NCBI RefSeq assembly: GCF_003970865.1 | Contig: NZ_RXLZ01000022.1 | Coordinates: 1-64,000 of the forward strand | Direction of reading: 5' to 3' | DNA from: Stenotrophomonas maltophilia | Lineage (GTDB): Bacteria > Pseudomonadota > Gammaproteobacteria > Xanthomonadales > Xanthomonadaceae | Length of the DNA: 64,000 nt | In this document: in pieces, positions 26,977-33,575 of the stretch | Layout: each line of letters opens with the position of its first letter | How positions within the stretch are numbered: the stretch's first letter is position 1 | Notes under the pieces: generated by a model | The model's input: the letters and a program-made list of their open reading frames with translations, nothing else | Told to the model about the DNA's origin: nothing | Database searches by the model: none | Translations under genes and position numbers: made by a program

Positions 26977-26999
26977 GTAGATCCACGCCATGCGTGGAT
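26977..26999 (+). repeat. SMAG-type palindrome (ATCCACGC class)
   Basis: GTAG plus ATCCACGC-CAT-GCGTGGAT just after the groESL terminator, identical in core to the copy at 1923. Confidence 0.9.
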
Positions 27000-27083
27000 G
27001 CCGCTGCCAACCTGGGATCTACCTGCCACCCTCGCGCCGCTGCCGATATGCGGCCTCGGCAATCGCATCGCTTTCCTGGCGGC

Positions 27084-28007
27084 TCATCCTGCGTCCGGCA
27101 GGGCGTGTGCGCCTGCTTCCTGCGGCGTCATCAGTGCTGCATGCAGCCAGGCCATGAACGCAGGTATCGCAGCGTTGGATTCGCCGTCCGCACGCGTCAC
27201 CGCGTAGTAGGCGAAGGCCTGTGGCCAGGGCTGGTCGATCACCACCTGCAGCCGGCCATTGGCCAACTCTTCGGCCGCGTGGATGTCGCGTACCAGGGCG
27301 ATGCCTTGCCCGGCCACCGCCGCGCGGATCAGCAACAGGTCGTCATCGAAGGCAGGGCCACGCTCCAGTCGCTCATCGACGGACAGATCCAGTGCCTGGA
27401 ACCACAGCCGCCAGTCGCTGCGGTCGGCGTCCTGCAACAGGGGCAGCTGCAGGCAATCCTGTACCGAGCTGACCGTCGGTGCGCCGGCCAACAATGCTGG
27501 ACTGGCCACCGGCAGCAGCACCGGTGCCATCAGGTGCTCAGCGTGCAGCCCCGGGTAGCGGCCGAGGCCGTGGCGGATGGCGATGTCCACCCCCTCGCGG
27601 CGCAGGTCGACCAGCACCGCGCTCGAGTCCAGCTGCACGTCCACCTGCGGATGCAACGCACTGAACGCGCCCAATCGCGGCGCCAGCCACTGTGCGGCGA
27701 AGCTCGGTGCGGCGCTGATGCGCAGCGTGCGCCGCGTTTCCCAGCGCTCCAGGGTCTGCAGGCTGTGCGAGATCTGCTCGAAGGCCTGCAGCAGTTCCGG
27801 GTAAACGCGAGCGCCCGCGGCGCTGAGCACCACGCCATGCCGGGTGCGGTCGAACAGGCTCACGCCCAACCGCTCCTGCAGCTGGCGCAGTTGCTGGCTG
27901 ATGGCGCCGGGCGTGACCCCCATCGCTTCGGCGGCAGCGGTCAGGCTGCCATGGCGGCCGGTTTCAACGAAGGCCCGAAGGCCCAGCAGCGGCAGCACCG
28001 CACCCAT
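27084..28007 (-). CDS. LysR family transcriptional regulator
   Basis: 307 aa. The winged helix is at the N-terminus (LRAFVETGRHGSLTAAAEAMGVTPGAISQQLRQLQERLGVSLFDR), followed by an effector domain of the GcvA branch. Of two nearby ATGs I chose 28007, which leaves seven bases after CAGGAG; the ATG at 28013 would sit on the ribosome-binding site. It is divergent from the GST and LLM oxidoreductase genes, with a LysR-type palindrome between. Confidence 0.9.
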   Translation of the reverse strand: MGAVLPLLGLRAFVETGRHGSLTAAAEAMGVTPGAISQQLRQLQERLGVSLFDRTRHGVVLSAAGARVYPELLQAFEQISHSLQTLERWETRRTLRISAAPSFAAQWLAPRLGAFSALHPQVDVQLDSSAVLVDLRREGVDIAIRHGLGRYPGLHAEHLMAPVLLPVASPALLAGAPTVSSVQDCLQLPLLQDADRSDWRLWFQALDLSVDERLERGPAFDDDLLLIRAAVAGQGIALVRDIHAAEELANGRLQVVIDQPWPQAFAYYAVTRADGESNAAIPAFMAWLHAALMTPQEAGAHALPDAG

Positions 28008-28094
28008 GTCCATTCTCCTGTAGCCGCGTCGGCACCCGCCGCGCTGCGACAGCATATCGAGCGTGCTGCAGGCTGTCGCGCGCCTGCCGCCCTC

Positions 28095-28111
28095 GTTGAG
28101 CTGCGCTCAAC
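28095..28111. promoter_or_regulatory. LysR-type operator
   Basis: GTTGAG-CTGCG-CTCAAC, a perfect 6-5-6 inverted repeat containing T-N11-A, in the divergent region between the LysR gene and the GST gene. It is the likely binding site of that regulator. Confidence 0.65.
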
Positions 28112-28256
28112 TTCCCATGCAGGAGACATCGTTTCCTTCCCGCGCCAGCGCTTCCTAGACTGGCTGCACGGCTGCTGCAGCGCCCGTTTCCGCATCGCCC
28201 GGCCAGTTTCGTTGAAGACCGGCGCGTGCCGTCGCTCCCTGCCGTCCAGGAACCCC

Positions 28257-28892
28257 ATGAACGAACCTTCGCTGCACCTGTACTCCGACAGTTCTCCCAA
28301 TGGCTTCAAGGCCACCATCGCACTGGAAGAGCTGGGTCTTCCCTATCGCCTGCACCACGTGCGCATCGTGGATGGCGAACACCGCCATCCGGACTTCCTG
28401 CAGCTCAACCCGCATGGGCGCATTCCCGTGCTGGAGGATCGCGCGCGCGGCATCGTTGTCTTCGAATCGGCAGCGATCCTGATGTACCTGGCCGAACAGG
28501 GCAATGCGTTGCTGCCTTCCGAACCGGCTGCACGCTGGGAGACACTGACCTGGCTGATGTTCCATGCCGCCAGCGTCGGCCCGATCCTAGGCCAGCGCGT
28601 GCATTTCGAGCATTTCGCGCAAGCACCGGACACTACGGCGATCGAACGCTACCGCCGCTTGAGCGACGACCTGTTCGCCGTACTCGACCAGCGCCTGCAG
28701 GGACGTGAGTGGTTGGCTGGCGATCACTACTCGATCGCCGATATCGCCCACTTCGGCTGGCTGCATATCGCCCGCATCATCGACATCGATTTCTCGCGGC
28801 ATCGCCATCTCGATGCGTGGTACGCCCGGGTTGCCGCACGCCCTGCGGTACAGCGTGGCGTGCAGCTGCCCGAGCCGGCCACCGGTCCGTAA
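28257..28892 (+). CDS. glutathione S-transferase family protein
   Basis: 211 aa. The thioredoxin-like N-domain has YSDSSPNGFKATIALEELGLPYRLHHVRI and the glutathione-contact motif NPHGRIPVLED...VFESAAILMYLAE. The helical C-domain contains the N-cap region GDHYSIADIAHFGWLH. It resembles the YghU/YfcG-type (Nu) class, which works with glutathione or its disulfide. It is divergent from a LysR gene and 13 bp ahead of the LLM gene, probably one operon. Confidence 0.9.
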   Translation: MNEPSLHLYSDSSPNGFKATIALEELGLPYRLHHVRIVDGEHRHPDFLQLNPHGRIPVLEDRARGIVVFESAAILMYLAEQGNALLPSEPAARWETLTWLMFHAASVGPILGQRVHFEHFAQAPDTTAIERYRRLSDDLFAVLDQRLQGREWLAGDHYSIADIAHFGWLHIARIIDIDFSRHRHLDAWYARVAARPAVQRGVQLPEPATGP

Positions 28893-28905
28893 GGAGGGCA
28901 TGCAG

Positions 28906-29934
28906 ATGAATGATTCCATTGCGATGCCGGGCGCGTCGGCGCCCGCCTTTGCCACGCATCCCGGCTACCAGCGCATGTTCCGGGCCGATGCACTGACGCT
29001 GGGCATCTACCTGCCGTTGCGTTTCTACCAGGGCGACATGAGCGTGCTGCAGGGTCAGGCGCGGTGGGTGGAGGACATCGATCACCACGGCTTTGCCGCG
29101 GTATGGGTGCGCGACGTGCCGCTGTTCGATCCGATGTTCGGTGATGCTGGCCAGTTGTTCGACCCGTTCACCTACCTTGCATGGCTGGCGGCGCGCACGC
29201 AACGCGTGGCCCTGGCCACCGGCAGCGTGGTACTGCCCCTGCGCCACCCGATCGATCTGGCCAAGGCGGCGGCATCGATCGATCAGCTGTCCGGTGGGCG
29301 ACTGGTGATGGGTGTGGCGTCCGGTGATCGACCGCTGGAGTTCCCGGCCTATGGACTGGAGCACGCGGCACGCGGAGAGCGTTTCGCCACCGCAATGAAC
29401 GAGATGCGCCGTTGGTTGCAGCCGGGCACGGATGGGCGGATGACGCATGCCGGGGCCGAGCAGGGCGTGCAGTTGCTGCCGTCCACAGTCAGTGGCCGTG
29501 TTCCGCTGATCGTCACCGGCGGTGCGCGCCAGCCGCTGGAATGGATCGGCCAGCATGCCGATGGCTGGCTGACCTATCCCGAGGCCACCCACGACGCCGC
29601 CGGCCCGCAGCGGCTGGCCGCGAAGATCCGTGCCTGGCGCGCGCTGATCCCGGAGGGGGGCTTCCGTCCGCACATGACCAACGAATGGATCGACCTGGTG
29701 GATGACCCGGATCATCCCCGCACGCCGCTGCAAGGGGGGTATACCCTGCGCACCGGCCGCAAGGGCCTGATCGAGCTGCTGCAGGCATGGCAGCGTGCCG
29801 GCGTGAATCACGCGGCACTGGGTATCCAGTTTGCCGAGCGGCCTGCCGGCGATGTGCTGCAGGAGCTGGCCGAGGAGGTGCTGCCGTTGTTCCCATCGCA
29901 TCCTGGGCCGGCGCCGCAGGTGATGGACTGGTAG
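28906..29934 (+). CDS. LLM class flavin-dependent oxidoreductase (luciferase-like)
   Basis: 342 aa. A luciferase-like barrel with LGIYLPLRFYQGD near the start, FAAVWVRDVPLFDPMFGDAGQLFDPFTYLAWLAART, RLVMGVASGDRPLEFPAYGL and a late GLIELLQAWQRAGVNHAALGIQF. Such enzymes use reduced FMN and O2. I prefer the ATG at 28906, eight bases after AAGGAGG, over the ATG at 28900. Its TAG stop is the start of a GTAG palindrome. Co-transcription with the GST gene suggests xenobiotic handling (inference). Confidence 0.88.
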   Translation: MNDSIAMPGASAPAFATHPGYQRMFRADALTLGIYLPLRFYQGDMSVLQGQARWVEDIDHHGFAAVWVRDVPLFDPMFGDAGQLFDPFTYLAWLAARTQRVALATGSVVLPLRHPIDLAKAAASIDQLSGGRLVMGVASGDRPLEFPAYGLEHAARGERFATAMNEMRRWLQPGTDGRMTHAGAEQGVQLLPSTVSGRVPLIVTGGARQPLEWIGQHADGWLTYPEATHDAAGPQRLAAKIRAWRALIPEGGFRPHMTNEWIDLVDDPDHPRTPLQGGYTLRTGRKGLIELLQAWQRAGVNHAALGIQFAERPAGDVLQELAEEVLPLFPSHPGPAPQVMDW

Positions 29935-29950
29935 CCATCCCCGTGGGGAT
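29931..29950 (+). repeat. GTAG-headed short palindrome
   Basis: GTAGCC followed by the perfect palindrome ATCCCC-GT-GGGGAT. It is shorter than typical SMAG units but has the same head. It gives the LLM gene its TAG stop. Confidence 0.6.
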
Positions 29951-29953
29951 AAA

Positions 29954-29977
29954 ATATGATTAGGCGCCTAATCATAT
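29954..29977. promoter_or_regulatory. perfect 24-bp palindromic MarR operator
   Basis: A 24-bp perfect palindrome centred on TTAGGCGCCTAA and flanked by ATATGA/TCATAT, ending 12 bp before the MarR start. The core matches the usual MarR-family site, so autorepression is very likely. Confidence 0.85.
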
Positions 29978-29989
29978 GTTCGTCACGAG

Positions 29990-30490
29990 ATGATCGAAGC
30001 CAAGCACCATGCCCTGATGGATGAGGCGCAGCGACGCGGCCACGCCAACGTCGCACCGCTGCGCCTGTGCTTCCAGCTGCTCTCGTTGTCCTCGTCGATC
30101 GATCGCGACTGCGCCGCCCGGCTGGCACCACACGGGCTCAGTGAGGGGCGCTTCATCGTGCTGTTCCTGTTGCATGGGGCCGGCGGCACGTTGCCGCCCC
30201 ACGTGCTGGCCGAGCGCGCAGGCGTGACCCGCGCCACCATCAGCGGACTGCTCGATGGCCTGCAGCGCGAAGGACTGCTGCAGCGTCGCAGCGATGCCGA
30301 GGATGGCCGCCGCCTGCAGATCGTATTGACCGCACCGGGAAAACGCTTGGCCGAGACGTTGTTCGACCAGCACACGCAGTGGATCGGTGGCCTGTTCAAT
30401 GGTCTGGACACCGATGAACAGCAGCAGCTTTCGCGGCTGCTGCACAAGGTCTGGCAGCACACCGATGCCGGACGAGAGCCTGCAGCATGA
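29990..30490 (+). CDS. MarR family transcriptional regulator
   Basis: 166 aa. The winged helix runs LAERAGVTRATISGLLDGLQREGLLQRRSDAEDGRRLQIVLT (about residues 72-113), with N- and C-terminal dimerisation helices. The ligand is unknown. It is preceded by its probable operator at 29954-29977, and its stop overlaps the HEAT-repeat gene start by 4 bp (ATGA). Confidence 0.93.
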   Translation: MIEAKHHALMDEAQRRGHANVAPLRLCFQLLSLSSSIDRDCAARLAPHGLSEGRFIVLFLLHGAGGTLPPHVLAERAGVTRATISGLLDGLQREGLLQRRSDAEDGRRLQIVLTAPGKRLAETLFDQHTQWIGGLFNGLDTDEQQQLSRLLHKVWQHTDAGREPAA

Positions 30491-31227
30491 GCCCGGCGAT
30501 TGCGGCGCAACGGCTGCATGCCCTCAACGCTGGCTGCGTTCCCGCCACCCATCTGGCCGAATGCCTGGCAGTGGACTTCGCCGCGCTGCTGCAGGTGGTG
30601 GCTCCTGTGCTTGCGCCGGAAGCGCTGCAACGCATGCGGGATGCCTCAGGGAAGGGCATCACGCTGCGCATGACCTTGGCCGCGCAACTGCTGCGTGAGG
30701 CGGGACAGGGCGCGCCTGCGCTCTGGCAGCATCACGGCTCCGATACCGTGCGCGGCTGGGCCTGCTACCTGATCGGCAGCGATGCCCGCGCAACGTTGGC
30801 AGAGAAGCTGCAGCAGATGCGCACTCTGGCCGACGACCCACACTTCGGCGTGCGCGAATGGGCGTGGCTGGCGCTACGCACAGACATCGTTGCCGCGCCG
30901 ATGCAGGCGCTTGAATACCTGCAATCGTGGACACAGGAAACATCGCCGTACCTGCGACGCTTCGCCTGCGAAGCACTGCGTCCGCGCGGTGTCTGGGCCA
31001 CGCATATCGCACTGTTCAAGCAGCACCCGGAACATGCATCCACGCTGCTGGAAGCACTGGCTGATGACCCGGAACGCTATGTGCAGGATTCGGTCGGCAA
31101 CTGGCTCAATGATGCCGGCAAGACCCAGCCGCAGTGGCTGCGCCAGCTGTGCACGCGTTGGCAGCACGAGCGCCACAGCGACGCCAACGCCTACATCCGC
31201 AAACGCGCATTGCGCTCGCTCCGGTAG
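30487..31227 (+). CDS. HEAT-repeat / DNA alkylation repair-like protein
   Basis: 246 aa of alpha-helical repeats (ADDPHFGVREWAWLALRTDIVA, TSPYLRRFACEALRPRG, DDPERYVQDSVGNWLNDAGKTQPQWLRQLCTRW), matching the ALK-type HEAT fold of AlkD-like glycosylases. It could flip or excise alkylated bases, or act as a scaffold; the catalytic Trp/Asp set of AlkD cannot be confirmed by eye. It is coupled to the MarR gene, suggesting inducible expression by an electrophile. The TAG stop comes from a SMAG unit. Confidence 0.75.
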   Translation: MSPAIAAQRLHALNAGCVPATHLAECLAVDFAALLQVVAPVLAPEALQRMRDASGKGITLRMTLAAQLLREAGQGAPALWQHHGSDTVRGWACYLIGSDARATLAEKLQQMRTLADDPHFGVREWAWLALRTDIVAAPMQALEYLQSWTQETSPYLRRFACEALRPRGVWATHIALFKQHPEHASTLLEALADDPERYVQDSVGNWLNDAGKTQPQWLRQLCTRWQHERHSDANAYIRKRALRSLR

Positions 31228-31247
31228 TGCCGGCCGCTGGCCGGCAA
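31224..31247 (+). repeat. SMAG-type palindrome (GCCGGC class)
   Basis: GTAG with TGCCGGCC-GCT-GGCCGGCA. Its first four bases contain the stop codon of the HEAT-repeat gene. Confidence 0.9.
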
Positions 31248-31282
31248 CCCCGCAACCTCGTAAACCTCAAGGAAGAACCACC

Positions 31283-31621
31283 ATGTCGCACACCTTCATC
31301 GAGCTCTATACCGCCACCCCGGCCTGGACCACACTCCCGCCCGAGCAGCGGAATGCCTTCTTCGCCCGCATCGGCGCTGGCATGCAGCAGTTCGATCCAG
31401 CCCGCATCACGCCGCTGGCGATGGGCCGCATCGCCACGGGCGTACCGCACGGCAGCGATGAGCAGTTCTATGCGGTCTGGCGCTGCGCAAGCCGCGCGGA
31501 GGTCGATGCGCTGGTGGCCGGCATTGCCGCTACCGGCTGGCATGCGTACTTCACCACCACCCATGCGATAGGCGCGATGGACAGCATGGCCCAGCACCTG
31601 GCCGACCTGGCCGCCTTGTAG
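31283..31621 (+). CDS. small protein of unknown function (DUF6616-like)
   Basis: 112 aa, no signal peptide or membrane segment. The pattern MSHTFIELYTATPAWTTLPPEQRNAFFARIGAGM, then YAVWRCASRAEVDALVAGIAATGWHAYF, looks like a dimeric alpha-beta barrel of the DUF6616/YCII style. The function is unknown. AAGGAAG lies six or seven bases before the ATG. Its TAG stop is again preceded by G (GTAG), but the sequence after it is not clearly palindromic. Confidence 0.68.
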   Translation: MSHTFIELYTATPAWTTLPPEQRNAFFARIGAGMQQFDPARITPLAMGRIATGVPHGSDEQFYAVWRCASRAEVDALVAGIAATGWHAYFTTTHAIGAMDSMAQHLADLAAL

Positions 31622-31733
31622 CGGGGCGGCAGGTGCCGATGGATCCCGGTCCTCGGCATGGGGGGCACATGCGCCTGTCACCCAGACGCGGTAAACAGGA
31701 CATTGCCCATGTCCATCCGCAGGGAAGTCGATC

Positions 31734-31991
31734 ATGCAGAGCACGCTTCAGGTCACGCTGTTCGGCCCTCTTGGCGACAGCCCGGCGTTGCAGTTGCCGG
31801 GGCTGGAGGGTCCGTCGGTGGCCATCCAGGAATCGGCCCTGCGGCGGTTGGTTTCCGACCTCTACACCGCGCGTTCCCTGCTCAACCCCGAGCAGCTGGA
31901 CGAGGCCCGGCAGGAACTGGATCGCGTGCTGGAACGCTGGGCCGACATCCATGAGGGCCTGCTGCTGGACGTGGAAGTGCATGGCAAATGA
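31734..31991 (+). CDS. small hypothetical protein
   Basis: 85 aa, acidic and soluble, with a helical C-terminal half (LRRLVSDLYTARSLLNPEQLDEARQELDRVLERWADIHEGLLL). It is not recognised. G+C at third codon positions matches neighbours, which supports coding. It precedes the aroG leader region. Confidence 0.6.
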   Translation: MQSTLQVTLFGPLGDSPALQLPGLEGPSVAIQESALRRLVSDLYTARSLLNPEQLDEARQELDRVLERWADIHEGLLLDVEVHGK

Positions 31992-32073
31992 GCGACTTTG
32001 CGTGGTTGCCGCCGCGTAGGCCGGGCTTGCACGTATCTCGCTGAACCGCGTCCCCAGTTGCGGATGAAACATT

Positions 32074-32101
32074 TTGCACTGCGCAAAAGCTGTGCTATCA
32101 A
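32074..32101 (+). promoter_or_regulatory. predicted promoter of the aroG leader
   Basis: TTGCAC (32074-32079), 16 bp, then TATCAA (32096-32101) with an extended TGn element. The expected start point falls within a few bases of the leader ATG, implying a nearly leaderless message. Confidence 0.55.
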
Positions 32102-32109
32102 TAGATCCC

Positions 32110-32187
32110 ATGAACGCAGCCCCCACCAGCTTTTACTGGTATTACTTTCCGAAGCCACTGGCGGAGGAAGGACTGCGCTCACCCTGA
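32110..32187 (+). CDS. aromatic leader peptide of aroG
   Basis: 25 codons. Residues 8-13 are Phe-Tyr-Trp-Tyr-Tyr-Phe, six aromatic codons in a row (32131-32148), ending at TGA in 32185-32187. No Shine-Dalgarno is visible. Such a run is the hallmark of ribosome-mediated attenuation. The peptide lies ahead of a terminator and the DAHP synthase gene, so stalling when charged Tyr, Phe or Trp tRNAs run short should relieve termination. Confidence 0.88.
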   Translation: MNAAPTSFYWYYFPKPLAEEGLRSP

Positions 32188-32240
32188 AGAAAGCTTCAGA
32201 CGCATTCCCGAAAGCCGCCAGCGAACCTGGCGGCTTTTTT
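32123..32240 (+). promoter_or_regulatory. transcription attenuator of aroG
   Basis: Four alternating segments are visible. Segment 1 is CCACCAG (32123-32129). Segment 2 is CTGGCGG (32158-32164) and pairs with 1 (one mismatch) or with 3. Segment 3 is CCGCCAG (32215-32221), the left arm of the terminator. Segment 4 is CTGGCGGC (32227-32234), followed by six T. A ribosome held on the aromatic codons would mask 1, allow 2:3 and prevent the 3:4 terminator. Confidence 0.85.
32214..32240 (+). terminator. intrinsic terminator of the aroG attenuator
   Basis: GCCGCCAG-CGAAC-CTGGCGGC, then TTTTTT; it ends 46 bp before the aroG ATG. Confidence 0.92.
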
Positions 32241-32286
32241 CATGCCGCCACGCTGGGGACCCCCAACGTTCCGGAGATCTCCTGCA

Positions 32287-33360
32287 ATGCCCCCGCACAC
32301 CGACGACCTGCGTATCCGCACCATCGAACCGCTGACACCGCCTGCCCAGCTGCTGGCGATGCTGCCCTGTGACGATGAAGCCTCCGACACCGTCAGCGCC
32401 TCGCGCGCGGCCCTGCACCAGATCCTGCACGGCCGTGACGACCGCCTGGCAGTGGTGGTGGGCCCGTGCTCGATCCACGACCCGAAGGCCGCCATCGAGT
32501 ACGCCCAGCGCCTGAAGCCGCTGCGCGACGCGCTGGCCGGCGAGCTGGAAATCGTCATGCGCGTGTACTTCGAGAAGCCGCGCACCACGGTGGGCTGGAA
32601 GGGCCTGATCAACGATCCGGACCTGGACGGCAGCTTCAAGATCGACAAGGGCCTGCGCATTGCCCGTGGCCTGCTGCGCGACATCAACAAGCTTGGCCTG
32701 CCGGCCGGTGTCGAGTTCCTTGACGTGATCTCGCCGCAGTACATCGCCGACCTGGTGGCGTGGGGCGCGATCGGTGCACGCACCACCGAAAGCCAGGTGC
32801 ATCGCGAGCTGGCCTCGGGGCTGTCGTGCCCGGTCGGCTTCAAGAACGGCACCGATGGCAACGTGAAGATCGCTGCTGACGCGGTGGGCGCGGCGTCCAA
32901 TCCGCATCACTTCCTGTCGGTCACCAAGCAGGGCGGCACCGCCATCGTGTCGACCACCGGCAACCCGGATTGCCATGTGATCCTGCGCGGCGGCAAGCAG
33001 CCGAACTACGACGCAGGCAGTGTTGCCGAGGCCTGCCAGGTGCTGGCCAAGGCCAAGCTGCCGACGCGCCTGATGATCGACGCCAGCCATGCCAACAGCC
33101 TGAAGAACCCGGAGAACCAACCGAAGGTGATCGACGACATCGCCGTTCAGCTGGAAGACGGCGAACAGCGCATCGTTGGCGTGATGATCGAGAGCCATCT
33201 GGTCGGTGGCCGCCAGGAACTGGTGGAAGGCCAGCCGCTGGTCTACGGGCAGAGCATCACCGATGGCTGCATCGACTGGGACACCACCGTGACGGTGCTG
33301 GAGCGACTGGCCGCGGCCGTGCGCGCCCGTCGCGACGTGAAGGTGTCCGAAGCCGCTTGA
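32287..33360 (+). CDS. aroG: 3-deoxy-7-phosphoheptulonate (DAHP) synthase, AroG/AroF type
   Basis: 357 aa, class I alpha DAHP synthase length. It joins phosphoenolpyruvate and erythrose 4-phosphate at the head of the shikimate pathway. Family segments include LAVVVGPCSIHDPKAAIEYAQRL, MRVYFEKPRTTVGWKGLINDPDLDGSF, WGAIGARTTESQVHRELASGLSCPVGFKNGTDG and IDASHANSLKNPENQP. The ATG at 32287 is chosen from family alignment. Feedback specificity cannot be read by eye. The attenuator upstream adds transcriptional sensing of aromatic amino acids. Confidence 0.96.
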   Translation: MPPHTDDLRIRTIEPLTPPAQLLAMLPCDDEASDTVSASRAALHQILHGRDDRLAVVVGPCSIHDPKAAIEYAQRLKPLRDALAGELEIVMRVYFEKPRTTVGWKGLINDPDLDGSFKIDKGLRIARGLLRDINKLGLPAGVEFLDVISPQYIADLVAWGAIGARTTESQVHRELASGLSCPVGFKNGTDGNVKIAADAVGAASNPHHFLSVTKQGGTAIVSTTGNPDCHVILRGGKQPNYDAGSVAEACQVLAKAKLPTRLMIDASHANSLKNPENQPKVIDDIAVQLEDGEQRIVGVMIESHLVGGRQELVEGQPLVYGQSITDGCIDWDTTVTVLERLAAAVRARRDVKVSEAA

Positions 33361-33411
33361 GTGCGGCACGTGTGTGGATGGCGGCCAGCGCCTGCGGGGG
33401 TGCGGCCGCGA

Positions 33412-33512
33412 TCAGGGCCGGTCGGAGTTGGAGACCGGCCCATCTGCACCGGCGATGCGCCTGGCGCTGCGCATGAGCGACAGCGCCAGGTACATCGCCG
33501 GGGTGGTGTGAA
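33412..33512 (-). pseudogene. broken 3' end of an RND transporter gene
   Basis: Read on the minus strand, this encodes [18 protein letters not shown] and about 14 more residues before TGA. It copies the end of the intact mdtC-like gene next door ([14 protein letters not shown]). No RND coding sequence continues upstream of it; instead a SMAG unit (33538-33560) separates it from the intact mdtC stop. It is probably the remnant of a further RND gene or of a partial duplication. Confidence 0.7.
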
Positions 33513-33537
33513 CCCCGACCGCGATGCGGTCGAACCG

Positions 33538-33560
33538 GTAGATCCACGCCATGCGTGGAT
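33538..33560 (+). repeat. SMAG-type palindrome (ATCCACGC class)
   Basis: GTAG plus ATCCACGC-CAT-GCGTGGAT between the RND remnant and the mdtC end; a possible junction point of the rearrangement. Confidence 0.9.
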
Positions 33561-33575
33561 GGCGCACAGCCGCGT

